Shown here in pieces: positions 1 to 8,284 of a stretch of DNA of 64,000 nucleotides. Position 1 is the stretch's first letter; each line of letters opens with the position of its first letter. Source of the DNA: Paenibacillus riograndensis SBR5 (GTDB lineage: Bacteria > Bacillota > Bacilli > Paenibacillales > Paenibacillaceae); NCBI RefSeq assembly GCF_000981585.1, contig NZ_LN831776.1, positions 3,207,187 through 3,271,186 on the forward strand. Reading direction: 5' to 3'. The translations under genes and the position numbers were made by a program. The notes under the pieces are model-generated. The model saw only the letters and a list, made by a program, of their open reading frames with translations, did not search any database and was not told where the DNA came from.

Positions 1-19
1 ATCTACCCAAATGACAAAT

Positions 20-376
20 TCACCACTGCGCCAGATGTAGCGATTCCAACTGCTTAGTCCGGTCGTTCGGCGGTGACTTATTTTGGATTCGGCGGAATCG
101 CCAAGGCTTCTTAGTAACTCGAATACCCAGGAGATCTAGAGGCGGGTTGCCATCCTCGAGCAATACAGCACGTACCGCAGCCAAATAGTCTCTGGCAATA
201 GCAGCATCTTCAGAGTCCACCATCTGAATCTGCTTTTCCAATTGGCGAATCCCACCCGTAAGTTTTTCTTAATCCCCGTCTTCAGCTTGCGGTCCAGGTC
301 CATGACGGGTTTGGCAATATCTTTGAGATAATGGTACTGACAATACTGGTAAGGTACTTCCGGCCACAGGCTGGAC
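20..376 (-). pseudogene. Transposase remnant (MULE/ISNCY-like), frameshifted and truncated
   Basis: Two adjacent minus-strand reading frames together read like the C-terminal half of a DDE/MULE-type transposase (the upstream frame has a segment rich in Tyr, Cys and His around YQYCQYHYLKDIAKP, the downstream frame continues with LEKQIQMVDSEDAAIARDYL). A one-base shift near 245-260 separates them. The 5' part of the gene is missing: at about 377 the sequence switches abruptly to the coding strand of a permease fragment. The family assignment is by resemblance only; no terminal inverted repeat is visible. Confidence 0.55.
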
Positions 377-673
377 ATCGCTGTGCTAAAAGCCATCGGT
401 ATGACACAGAGACAGGTTAACAAAATGATTCTACTGAAAGGAATATTTTACGGAGTGTATGCAGCGATATATGGAAGCATCATCGGAACAGGTTTAAGTT
501 TCGGCGTGCACTACCTCTTCAAGGGTGTGGTTGATATCGAATGGTCTCTGCCTTGGATTAATAATGGGATTGCATGTGTAGGTGCCGTTGTTACAGTCCT
601 TATTGCGACAGCATGGCCAATGTATAGACTTACGAAATCAACAATAGTGGATGCATTAAGAAAAGAAAACTAA
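377..673 (+). pseudogene. C-terminal fragment of an FtsX-like ABC permease
   Basis: About 96 codons beginning with LKAIGMTQRQVNKMILLKG, the typical cytoplasmic loop before the last two membrane helices of FtsX/BceB-type permeases, followed by hydrophobic segments and the usual tail ending in DALRKEN. The N-terminal about 300-600 residues and the ATPase partner are absent; the fragment starts at the transposase junction, so this is a relic and not a working transporter. Such permeases often export or give immunity to antimicrobial peptides, which fits the broken bacteriocin cluster further right, but that link is inference. Confidence 0.6.
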
Positions 674-1249
674 GGAGTTATATCATGAGGAATTTGCTCT
701 GACCAACATCATCATCAATATGGGAAATGATTTGCTACCGCAGTATCAGCAGAATTTATGGGGTGTAATGTAATAGAATCTGTTTTGATGTGGCTGCTCA
801 GGGCCACCTTAATAGGCTTCTAAATTCAGCGGTAGGAAACTCTTAGAAGGGTGCGGAGCAAAGTGCATTACAATCGCTGGTCTGTGCGTGAATATGGTAA
901 TTTCCGGTTGAATTATTGATAGACTTATCCAGCAATGAGTTTATTTTATACCGGGCGTGGATAGGAATGGTTTTTCTCGGTATGCAATTCAAACTGTTTT
1001 AATTAAATTCCAAACAGTCTTAATATGAACGGTTCAGCAATCTGGAGCACCATAAGGATTTATGAAGCAGGGGACATCCTCTTCAATCATAAAAACAGCG
1101 TAAAAGAAAGGTTATGCGTTATTTCTACGAGATTGCAAGTAAAAAGAGCAGAATTTGAAGTTTAATTTCATCGTAGACATTGAATTGTCCTGACTTTGAG
1201 ATGTAAGAATATTCTTATGTTTGCGCAGGAAGGTGATTTTTCTAAAAAA
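674..1249. other. No intact gene; AT-rich relic stretch
   Basis: No open reading frame worth calling. A run of about 27 codons (690-770, containing TNIIINMGNDLLPQ) looks like a fragment of an unrecognised coding sequence. The rest has frequent stops in all frames and no convincing RNA structure until the terminator at 1250. Confidence 0.4.
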
Positions 1250-1274
1250 AGTACTCACGAGGAGTACTCTTTTT
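1250..1274. terminator. Bidirectional hairpin terminator
   Basis: Perfect 7-bp stem AGTACTC / GAGTACT with a 5-nt loop, flanked by an A-run on the left and a T-run on the right, so it can act on both strands. It sits immediately after the end of the ku relic on the minus strand. Confidence 0.7.
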
Positions 1275-1276
1275 AC

Positions 1277-1796
1277 TTAGCCTAGTTTTTCTTTATTTTT
1301 GTTCTCATTGACCTGATTTGTCTTAACCTTGATGCTTTTGGTCACTTTCACACTTTTTTGCAGTGCCTCAAGTAGATCTATAACAATCTCCTCCTCGTGA
1401 ACTTGTTTAGAAATGATCTGTTGACCAGCTCGACTGAATGGCTGCTTGTAATTTTTCTTGTCCTGGATTAGAAAGTGAGGTTAGATCAGTTTTACCTGCA
1501 ATACCTTTGATAACTTGCAATGCTAACTTCAATTGAATCTCATTCACATTATTATCGTTAGTTAGAGAGGGAACATTACTTATCGATCGAATCTCATTTG
1601 CGTAATGCAGAGTGGCTAGTTGAATGCAATTACCATTAACTGGTTTAATCACTGGACCAAGGAAATATGCTTTCTGTGTATACATTAAGTCGATCTGGTC
1701 CTCTTTAAGGAAATCAAGAATACTGATACGCTTGCTGGCCTCTTCTTGAACTTTATCTAATTCAAAACTTATTGAACCCTTCCATATTGTATGCAC
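1277..1796 (-). pseudogene. ku: Bacterial Ku (NHEJ) pseudogene, internally deleted and frameshifted
   Basis: The likely original start is GTG at 1796 (GGAGG seven bases upstream), giving MHTIWKGSISFELDKV, the hallmark Ku N-terminus. It then jumps to EEASKRISILDFLKEDQIDL and MYTQKAYFLGP, which in intact Ku lie about 80-100 residues further on, so an internal block is missing; a second block is missing before LATLHYANEIRS. The frame breaks after residue LQAAIQ; the neighbouring frame continues with EEEIVIDLLEALQKSV and a lysine-rich tail and stops at 1277. Intact Ku is about 260-290 residues. No ligD is in the window. A functional DNA-end-binding protein is very unlikely. Confidence 0.8.
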
Positions 1797-2504
1797 AGAA
1801 ATTCCTCCAAACATTTATTAACCAGTTATCATATTTGCTAGAAATACTTATCAAAAATGATTTAAATGAAGTAGTTAGGCCAGAGGTAACGTTGGTAATT
1901 GATGAATCGACAAAACAAGTTATGAATATAGAACAAGCTACGATAAGTAGATTAATAGTAGTAGTCTAATCAATTCGAGTCTTTCTAGCGGCGTCTTGAA
2001 CTTTTTTATGTAGCCAGCGAATGTGTTATACCTCGAAACATTTTACCGAATAGGATGATATAGATTCTCGATCAGCAGATTATCTCATACAATTGACATT
2101 CAGCAATAAACAAAATGGTGTATGATTTTTAAATTCCTATAAAGCTTCCCTTGTTTTCAAAGGTAAGCTTTTTTTGTTTTCATTTTCAATGCATCGTTCG
2201 CAACTCTCGTTAATTTTGACACCACACAATAGGTAAGCAAGCCAAATGAAACAGAATTGAGAAAAGGTGTGAAAAGAGAAAGTTCAAGAGAACGGACCGG
2301 ATAAAGCGAGCGGATGAGATGAATGGTAGCTCTGGGAGAAGAGCCAAAGATACGGATTGTGATTATGTCTGTGTAGAATGTGAGAAGTGTCAATTTTTAA
2401 GTGATTTGCTTTATTTGAGAAATTTTTTATTCGTTGACATAATTATTTAATTAATGTTATGGTTTTTTACGTTACAAAATACCATATTTTAGAAGATGAT
2501 GTAA
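1797..2504. other. Intergenic, AT-rich; terminator and weak promoter only
   Basis: No supported gene. A 65-codon plus-strand frame (1772-1969) overlaps the ku relic antisense and resembles nothing I recognise. Contains the hairpin at 2142-2175 and a possible promoter (perfect TTGACA at 2434-2439, TGTTAT at 2455-2460, spacer only 15 bp) for the bacteriocin relic that begins at 2505. Confidence 0.4.
2142..2175. terminator. Hairpin terminator
   Basis: Stem AAGCTTcCCTT / AAGGtAAGCTT (one mismatch), 7-nt loop, followed by a T-run on the plus strand. Confidence 0.6.
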
Positions 2505-3228
2505 TTGTTCGAGATTTTTAAGGGCTTTTCTAAAGGTTTTGTTTCACTTTTAGCAATTATTTTTCTGTGTACTAGCATCTTATCCCAAAGTACCAAAGTA
2601 ACTGCAGCTTTCGCAGACGAGGATCAGGTATTTACAAGAATTGAGAATAGTCAAGATATTGCCAATCAACTATATCAGCAGGTTAATGAAAGTGGTGCTC
2701 TTGAACAAGGTCTAGCTCAAATGCATAAAGAATTTTCTCCCAAACTCAGCTATGATATGGAAAAAAACATATTCTAAAGTAAAAAGCTATGATTCAGAGT
2801 TTTATTTTGTATACTTCCCTTTGCTTGGAGGGGAAAATAGCAGTAATTACATTATTACAATTGATAATGATGGAAAAGTACTTGAGTTGGACTGAAAAGT
2901 AAAAATAACCAAATACATTCAATCATTAAAATAAATGGAGAAACGAAAATTGATGCTCAAGTTAGTGAAACTGGAAAAATTATTTCTGGTTATAAGTACC
3001 TTCCTGATGGGAGTAAAATTGATCTTGCTCCAAAAGTCGGAATACAGAGTTTCTGGTCATGTATGTTTAGCTTCGCAAGGAGTAGCCGCATGGGCCATTA
3101 CTTTATTGGGTATTTTATGTGCTGCTGGATGTGCGGCTACTGCAGGATTGTCTTGTTATGTCTGCTTAGCAGCAGCTGATATTGGTGCAGGCTCAGCAGT
3201 CGGCTATTGCTTGGCTCAATGTGATTGA
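2505..3228 (+). pseudogene. Halocin-C8-like bacteriocin precursor, broken by three frameshifts
   Basis: Three frames read in series give one plausible secreted precursor of about 240 residues. Part 1 (TTG start at 2505) has a basic N-terminus and a hydrophobic signal segment ending near AAFADEDQ. The frame is lost at the A7 run 2761-2767; the next frame continues SKVKSYDSEFYFVYFPLLGG. A second shift near 2893 leads into a pro-region (HSIIKINGETKIDAQVSETG). A third shift near 3050-3075 leads to a Cys/Ala/Gly-rich core with eight or nine Cys (LLGILCAAGCAATAGLSCYV and following, ending in CLAQCD at 3228). The layout (signal, long pro/immunity domain, disulfide-rich C-terminal peptide) matches halocin-C8-type bacteriocins. 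Assignment is by composition and layout, not a database match. Confidence 0.5.
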
Positions 3229-3248
3229 TTTAGGGAAGGACTGGAACT

Positions 3249-3427
3249 ATGAATACCAAAAGAGTGGCAATAACTTTCAATATTTTGGCTATCATTTTCT
3301 TTTTATTAACTCTTCTGGGGGAAAAAACATTTGAATATGCACCTCTAATAGGATGGATTGGGGGGGTGCCTCATTAACATTAAGTCTCATTTTTATGACT
3401 GTATTTAATATTAAAAAAAGAGGATAG
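3249..3427 (+). pseudogene. Small two-helix membrane protein, frameshifted; possible immunity protein
   Basis: ATG at 3249 opens a frame with one clear hydrophobic helix (ILAIIFFLLTLL) that stops early at 3374-3376. Removing one base from the G7 run at 3360-3366 restores a frame (SLTLSLIFMTVFNIKKRG) giving about 59 residues with two membrane helices and a basic tail, ending at 3427. Its place 20 bp after the bacteriocin relic suggests an immunity or accessory role; this is inference from context only. Confidence 0.45.
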
Positions 3428-3486
3428 ATTTGAGTAATATCTAAAAGAACCGATATTCTTTTGAAACATAAGTATATGGGTGCTAA

Positions 3487-3807
3487 ATGAAAAACCATCG
3501 TAAGAAATTTACTATTGTAATAGGCTTTGTGGTCATTTTTGCAGTTATACTCTTCTCGTCTAATATTTTTAACGAAAAAACAAGCGCAAATCAACTTCCT
3601 ACTTTAATGGATGCTAAAGGTAAGTTGGAAATTAAAAAGGGAGATTTTGATCTTGAGAACCAACCTTTTTTAGGTGACAAAAATGTAAAGAAAGACTTTA
3701 AAATTTCAGCAGCTAATGGAATTTTTGGTACGCCTACTTTTCTTGTGAATGGAATCGGAGTTGATACTATTCAACTGAGAGAAAAAGTTTTAGAACAACT
3801 TCAATAA
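3487..3807 (+). pseudogene. DsbA/BdbD-like thiol oxidoreductase, catalytic part deleted
   Basis: 106 codons. The N-terminus is a basic stretch plus membrane anchor (FTIVIGFVVIFAVILFSS), then QPFLGDKNVK, which in BdbD-type proteins immediately precedes the thioredoxin-fold CxxC. The next block is instead KISAANGIFGTPTFLVNG, the cis-Pro (GTPTF) strand near the C-terminus. About 90-110 residues including the CxxC and helical insertion are missing, so the product cannot be a redox enzyme. A disulfide-forming helper next to a Cys-rich secreted peptide is a common bacteriocin arrangement, supporting one decayed cluster from 2.5 to 3.8 kb. Confidence 0.6.
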
Positions 3808-4054
3808 ATTCAGTTTTTCGTTAAATATGTAAAATTATTGAGTGAGTATTATATTAATACCCTCAGGGTTAGAAGCAGCATATTAACAGACACGTATTTT
3901 CACACGTTAAAAAAGACTATCCAAAAAAGAAATTTATTTCTGCTTTGAAATGCTATGTGTGCTTATGAAACCTTTGGGATGATAAATTACAGTGTTTCTT
4001 TCAAACGTTGAGGTTTTAAATAATATTTGGCGAGATCGAGTTTTAAATGAACAC
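3808..4054. other. Intergenic, nothing recognised
   Basis: AT-rich sequence with stops in all frames and no repeat or structure that I can support, apart from the terminator that begins at 4055. Confidence 0.4.
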
Positions 4055-4098
4055 AAAAAAAGTCCCGACTAGGAATTCCTACATCGGGACTTTTTTTT
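4055..4098. terminator. Strong bidirectional terminator
   Basis: A7 run, stem AGTCCCGA / TCGGGACT, 15-nt loop, T8 run. Perfect stem and U-tracts on both strands; it closes the relic region and could also stop minus-strand transcription from 4219. Confidence 0.85.
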
Positions 4099-4218
4099 GT
4101 GATAAATAATGTTATTCGTTTACTGAATGAACAGCTAATAAAACTTGCCGAATTTGCAAATAAGCATCTCCTACATTGCTTAATTGTTCATTTGCCATCA
4201 GATGCATCTTCTTTATTT

Positions 4219-4590
4219 TTAATCATTAAAGATTTGCTTAGCGATGTTAAAAGCGGACCAGGCTTTGGGCCAACCGGCATAGAACGAAAGGTGTGTAATG
4301 ATCTCTGCAATTTCTTCTTGGGTAATTCCGTTTGCTTTCGCTTTATGAAGATGTGGAGTTAATTGTTCAAAGTTTCCTTCGGAGATTAAAGTAGCTACTG
4401 TAATCATGCTGCGGTCGCGGGGGGAGAGTTCTTTCTCTCTTGACCAAACCTCACCAAACAATACATCATCGTTCAGTTCAGCAAATTTCGGCGCGAATTC
4501 TCCCAAGTTATCTCTGCCTGCAGTTTGTTTCTCTAACGGGTTGTATATTTCTGAAGGAGCTATTTTTGGCGGGAATGGACAAGGGTTCAT
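4219..4590 (-). CDS. Carboxymuconolactone decarboxylase (CMD) family protein with an altered N-terminus
   Basis: The core from TAGRDNLGEFAPKFAELN through LFGEVWSREKELSPRDRS and HLHKAKANGITQEEIAEI to SFYAGWPKAWSAFNIAKQ is a typical PcaC-like CMD all-alpha domain of about 105 residues, of the subgroup lacking the CxxC of AhpD. Function is usually a small decarboxylase or an uncharacterised detoxification enzyme. The only in-frame ATG (4590) lies in sequence antisense to a plus-strand PLP-enzyme remnant (4541-4705), so the first about 18 residues are not native; the position where the family normally begins (before EKQTAGRD) is a TTA codon. Expression is therefore doubtful even though the core is intact. 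Confidence 0.65.
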   Translation of the reverse strand: MNPCPFPPKIAPSEIYNPLEKQTAGRDNLGEFAPKFAELNDDVLFGEVWSREKELSPRDRSMITVATLISEGNFEQLTPHLHKAKANGITQEEIAEIITHLSFYAGWPKAWSAFNIAKQIFND

Positions 4591-4705
4591 TAGAATGAAT
4601 TACGCCTGCCCCAAAACGCGTCTGGAAGATGGCTTGCAGCGTTTGAAGCGGGGGATTGGGATTTTTCCCAAAGCTAAAAAAGGCGGAATTGCTAATGTCC
4701 ATTAG
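4541..4705 (+). pseudogene. C-terminal remnant of a MalY/PatB-type PLP C-S lyase
   Basis: The plus-strand frame reads LYISEGAIFGGNGQGFIRMN followed by YACPKTRLEDGLQRLKRGI, matching the conserved end of cystathionine beta-lyase/MalY-PatB aminotransferase-like enzymes (GxGFxRxNxACPRxxLEEGLxRL). The other 340-plus residues are missing. The fragment overlaps, antisense, the artificial N-terminus of the CMD gene, marking a recombination junction near 4533-4541. Confidence 0.55.
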
Positions 4706-4723
4706 TATCGGCAAAACAATCAA

Positions 4724-4766
4724 AAGCCCGCAATCAGCCGATCCGGCCAATTGCGGGCTTCTTTTT
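4724..4766. terminator. Terminator downstream of the hesB-like gene
   Basis: Perfect stem AAGCCCGCAAT / ATTGCGGGCTT, 15-nt loop, T-rich on both sides. It lies directly after the stop of the minus-strand hesB-like gene and can also end the plus-strand remnant. Confidence 0.8.
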
Positions 4767-4783
4767 CAAATAAACTTACTCCG

Positions 4784-5083
4784 TTACTTCTCAAGGAATC
4801 CGGTAGAAGGGTTTGTGATAAAAAAGCCTTCCTCAGGCACATAGAAAAATTGAATCCATACGCCATCCAGCAGCGGCTCACGCGTATCCAACAACACCTC
4901 GATGTCCTTGTCGGTAGCGACAACTTCATCATGCTCGGTCGGTGTATCAAGTGTGATGGCATAATGGCCGTGATTGCCATGGTTCTGGGTAATGACAACG
5001 CGGATCTTTTTGCCTTCCGCTTCAGGAGTGCTGAGCATATCTTTCAGAACTTTTGCTGCGTTACGGTTAATTTTACATTTCAT
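4784..5083 (-). CDS. HesB/IscA-like domain protein lacking the Fe-S cysteines
   Basis: 99 residues with the HesB-like beta fold pattern (KVLKDMLSTPEAEGKKIRVV, then a long hairpin, then the ending VPEEGFFITNPSTGFLEK). A-type Fe-S carriers use a conserved Cys plus a C-terminal CGC; here the only Cys is at position 3, so it is of the cysteine-poor HesB-like type common in Bacillales, whose role is unknown. It is followed by a terminator and appears to be a single-gene unit. Confidence 0.7.
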   Translation of the reverse strand: MKCKINRNAAKVLKDMLSTPEAEGKKIRVVITQNHGNHGHYAITLDTPTEHDEVVATDKDIEVLLDTREPLLDGVWIQFFYVPEEGFFITNPSTGFLEK

Positions 5084-5195
5084 CCTCAGTGCCTCTATTC
5101 TTCTTCATATTCAATAAGAAGTTCATTATAACACAATTCAAGGTACTATATATAATTCAGTGAAATTCATGCGGCTAAATTCCGCCTCACTGTTT

Positions 5196-5813
5196 TTACA
5201 AGTTTTTATAATGCTTGACATCCCCATGCAGTATAATCTCAGCAGCATCATCCGTGATATCGATTCTTGAAAGGCTGGTTGGGAGGATTTCGGGCGATTT
5301 CCATAGCTGCTTCAGTTCGCTTCCGGCAAAATGAGCCATCAGCATCTTTACTACAATGGTATGCGTAACGATGAGCACCGATTTCCCGGGGTGTTTCTGC
5401 ACAATTTCATTTAAGAATCCAATGGCTCTGTCATGCACTTGCGTATACGTTTCGCTATCGGTTATTGCAAACTTCTCAGGGTCGTTCCAGAAAAGATTCC
5501 ATTGCTCAGGAAACTGGGCCTCCACATCAGCGTGAACACGTCCTTCCCAAATCCCAAACCCCATCTCCATCAGCGCTTCGGAAGTTTCCAATGGGATATT
5601 CCTGTCCCCGCAAATTAATTTAGCCGTCCGAATAGCCCGGGGACTAGGACTCGTGTAGACAATGTCTAAGGGAACAGCATCCAAAGCGGTTTTTAGGCTT
5701 TCTGCCTGACGGACCCCAAGCGCTGTTAAGGGGGAATCTTCAAAACCTTGCATACGGTGCACAACGTTCCATTCCGTTTCACCGTGTCGTGTCAAATAAA
5801 GTTTCATACTCAT
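5196..5813 (-). CDS. Histidine phosphatase family protein (phosphoglycerate mutase-like)
   Basis: About 205 residues. Catalytic RHGETEWN lies at the N-terminus, followed by the second Arg region (YTSPSPRAIRTAKLI), a catalytic Glu region (EMGFGIWEGR) and the second catalytic His (LIVTHTIVVKMLM). These enzymes form a phospho-His and hydrolyse or move phosphate on small metabolites; the exact substrate cannot be read from sequence. The start is set at 5813 because GGAGG lies eight bases upstream, whereas an in-frame ATG at 5828 overlaps that ribosome-binding site. It is divergent from the ROK operon. Confidence 0.85.
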   Translation of the reverse strand: MSMKLYLTRHGETEWNVVHRMQGFEDSPLTALGVRQAESLKTALDAVPLDIVYTSPSPRAIRTAKLICGDRNIPLETSEALMEMGFGIWEGRVHADVEAQFPEQWNLFWNDPEKFAITDSETYTQVHDRAIGFLNEIVQKHPGKSVLIVTHTIVVKMLMAHFAGSELKQLWKSPEILPTSLSRIDITDDAAEIILHGDVKHYKNL

Positions 5814-5926
5814 AAAAATGGCCTCCATCTTTTCATTACAGAAAATTATAACATTATCCTATCCCTGCAAGGGAACAGTATTTATGAAAAAGAGTGGACA
5901 AAATAAATATAATGGGTTATCTTTTT

Positions 5927-5951
5927 ACTTATTGCAAGTATTATAATAAGT
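5927..5951. promoter_or_regulatory. Inverted repeat over the -10 of the ROK operon (probable operator)
   Basis: Perfect 7-bp arms ACTTATT / AATAAGT separated by 11 bp, with a TATAAT (5942-5947) inside the repeat, 26-31 bp before the ROK start codon. The position suggests autorepression by the ROK protein; the -35 is poor. Ligand and binding are inference. Confidence 0.5.
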
Positions 5952-5972
5952 ATTGTATTAAGGGGGATGATG

Positions 5973-7004
5973 ATGAGTCCAATTGCGAATAATACGATGC
6001 GCGTCAAGAAGATGAACCAGGAGCTTGTTAGGCAGACCCTCAAAGCAAATAGGAAAGCTACAAAAGCTGCTGTGGCTAAATTCACAGGTTTGAGTCTTGG
6101 CACCTGCGGGAGCATTCTGAATGAGCTTTTAGCAGCAGGTGAAGTGCTGGAGCTGGAAACAGAAGAATCTAATGGCGGCCGGCCGGCAAAAGTGTATCAA
6201 TACAATATGGATTTTGCTTTTATTGCTTGCATTATCATCAAAGCCGGATTGAAAAAGCACTCAATTGAATTTACGGTGGCAAACCTGGCTGGGGAAGTGG
6301 TGGAGAAGGGGCGTGAGGAATACATGCCGCTAGATTTTACCGCTATAGATCAAATAACCGGCCGCCTTGTCGCCCATTATCCCAAGATTCAGGCTATAGG
6401 CTTTGGTGTTCCTGGGGCAGTTAATCAGGGAATTATGAATATCAGTGATATTGAAGAATTAATTGATGTCGAGATTGAGGCGTTAATTCGTGAGAAGTAT
6501 GGCGTAGAGGTTATTTTAGAAAATGATATGAATTTAACCGTGTATGGTTTTTACCACAAACAAGAATATGAAGAAGAGAAGTCTGTTGCTGTTGCAACTT
6601 TTATCGAAGGCTGCTTCCCTGGATCAGGTATGATGGTGAACGGGCATATTCATAGAGGGAATTCTAATTTTGCCGGAGAGATTTCTTTCCTGCCTTATGG
6701 GATGTCCCGTGCAGAGCAATTTCAGCGGTTGCATGACCGCAACACTTTTCATTCTACGGCCGCTCATGCAGTAAGCAGTCTGATCGCCGTCATGAATCCT
6801 GAAATGATTGCTTTGACAGGAAGTCTGGTACAACCTGCAGATACCGCTCTGATTCGTCAGGAATGTCTAAAGGATATACCCGAGATGCATATGCCGCAGC
6901 TTATGCTGCTTAAGCATCCGGAGGAGGACTACATACATGGTCTAATCCGTATGACGCTAGAAAGCTTATCCTATTCATACCAACTGGTGGAGAAGAGAAT
7001 TTGA
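5973..7004 (+). CDS. ROK family transcriptional regulator
   Basis: 343 residues. The N-terminal winged helix-turn-helix (about residues 10-60, AAVAKFTGLSLGTCGSILNE) precedes the wing (SNGGRPAKVYQYN) and a ROK sugar-kinase-like domain (GFGVPGAVNQGI, later LENDMNLTVYG). The usual zinc-site CxCGxxGC motif of ROK proteins is not visible, so it may be a zinc-less, sugar-sensing regulator. Of three consecutive ATGs (5967, 5970, 5973) the third is best spaced from AGGGGG. It is the first gene of a three-gene unit with an MFS transporter and an O-acetyltransferase. Confidence 0.85.
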   Translation: MSPIANNTMRVKKMNQELVRQTLKANRKATKAAVAKFTGLSLGTCGSILNELLAAGEVLELETEESNGGRPAKVYQYNMDFAFIACIIIKAGLKKHSIEFTVANLAGEVVEKGREEYMPLDFTAIDQITGRLVAHYPKIQAIGFGVPGAVNQGIMNISDIEELIDVEIEALIREKYGVEVILENDMNLTVYGFYHKQEYEEEKSVAVATFIEGCFPGSGMMVNGHIHRGNSNFAGEISFLPYGMSRAEQFQRLHDRNTFHSTAAHAVSSLIAVMNPEMIALTGSLVQPADTALIRQECLKDIPEMHMPQLMLLKHPEEDYIHGLIRMTLESLSYSYQLVEKRI

Positions 7005-7027
7005 GGCGAACGGACAGGGGATTTTAA

Positions 7028-8284
7028 ATGGAAGTTCTCAAAAATAAGCAACTTACTTCACGTTCTGTCACCTATATTTTTGCCGGATTAATTTTAATTA
7101 ATATCTGTGCCAACTATATTAGCGGGAGCACGGGGATTTATGCAGCGACGGCCTTTCGGGAATACGATCGAATTGATCTGCTAAGTATACTATTTGTAAT
7201 TGAACCTTTGACAAGAAGCGCAGCGTTGCTTATTTCCGGAAGCGCTGGAGAATACTTCGGACGCAAAAAGCTGTATTTATGGAGTGTAGGCGCATATGCC
7301 CTTAGTATTTTCCTATGTGCACTATCACCTGATGGTTTTTTGTTTCTGATTGCTCAAGGGGCTTCCGGTTTCTTTTGGGGCCTGTTCTTCTCTAATGTTT
7401 TCTCTATTCTTAATGATGTAGTTCCTGAAAAAGAGTACCCTGTCCGGCTCGCTACGCTACAGACCGTCAACTTTAGCGTGCTGATTATTGGCCCTATTAT
7501 CTGTGGCCTGTTAACTGAATACTGGAACTGGCGCATGTCCCTATTTGCGTTGTGCCCGTTATTTGCAGCGGGTTTAGCATTAATTTGGTTCTTCTTGCCT
7601 GATTTTAACCAACGAAAATTCTCTGAAGCACAATATGCTCCTCAAAATATATTGAAAGATTTACAGATCAGCGTCTTGCTGAAGCATAGAGGATTCCTGA
7701 TCGTTTCACTGATTACGTTTGTTTTTACTTGTATAACATGCAGCGGTAAATACATTCCACTGTATGCGCAGACTGCACTTAATTCCAGTGCAACTATCAG
7801 CGCATTAATATTACTCCCGTGCAACTTACTCGGCATGCTGACAGTCGGTTTATCTGGTTGGTACATTAAAAAGAAGGGGTGCAGCAAACGCTTCATGCTG
7901 GTAATGGCCGGAGCCGGATTTATGGGCACCCTAGTTTATGCGGGAATGATCTTTGTCACCAATTATTCAATCGTCATCCTGTCTACAGCCACCATTGGGA
8001 TAGGCTTAGGTATTTATCAAGTGGCTCCTTTCGCCTATGCCCAAGCTTATATGGGAGAACAACTGATTGCTAAAGGCACCGCATTTATTGGTTTTATTCA
8101 AGGTGCTGCGTCTGTCCTGGGGGGCGTCGTCTTCTCTCTCGCGATCGGGAAGGGGGTGGCTTTTGCACTGGCGACGACTTTCATTTATGGCGTTGTTTTA
8201 CTATGGATTACAGTTTTTCACTATAAAGAACCGGCAAAACTAAATGTACTACATCATGAACCATACGAAAGGCAGGAACAGTAA
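7028..8284 (+). CDS. MFS transporter (probably sugar or drug)
   Basis: 418 residues with about 12 hydrophobic segments, a loop-2 motif (GEYFGRKKLYLWSVG) resembling GxxxDRxGRRK, and a duplicated two-bundle layout with the cytoplasmic loop near residues 190-220. The start is 24 bp after the ROK stop, with AGGGGA upstream. Being between a ROK regulator and a maltose-type acetyltransferase suggests a sugar or sugar derivative as substrate, but the sequence also looks like multidrug carriers. Confidence 0.8.
   Translation: MEVLKNKQLTSRSVTYIFAGLILINICANYISGSTGIYAATAFREYDRIDLLSILFVIEPLTRSAALLISGSAGEYFGRKKLYLWSVGAYALSIFLCALSPDGFLFLIAQGASGFFWGLFFSNVFSILNDVVPEKEYPVRLATLQTVNFSVLIIGPIICGLLTEYWNWRMSLFALCPLFAAGLALIWFFLPDFNQRKFSEAQYAPQNILKDLQISVLLKHRGFLIVSLITFVFTCITCSGKYIPLYAQTALNSSATISALILLPCNLLGMLTVGLSGWYIKKKGCSKRFMLVMAGAGFMGTLVYAGMIFVTNYSIVILSTATIGIGLGIYQVAPFAYAQAYMGEQLIAKGTAFIGFIQGAASVLGGVVFSLAIGKGVAFALATTFIYGVVLLWITVFHYKEPAKLNVLHHEPYERQEQ

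Noticed and set aside
1772..1969. 65-codon plus-strand frame overlapping the ku relic
   Set aside because: No ribosome-binding site, no recognisable family, overlaps a better-supported pseudogene antisense.
2157..2393. 78-codon minus-strand frame before the bacteriocin relic
   Set aside because: Low-complexity hydrophobic translation of AT-rich DNA; no start site or family.
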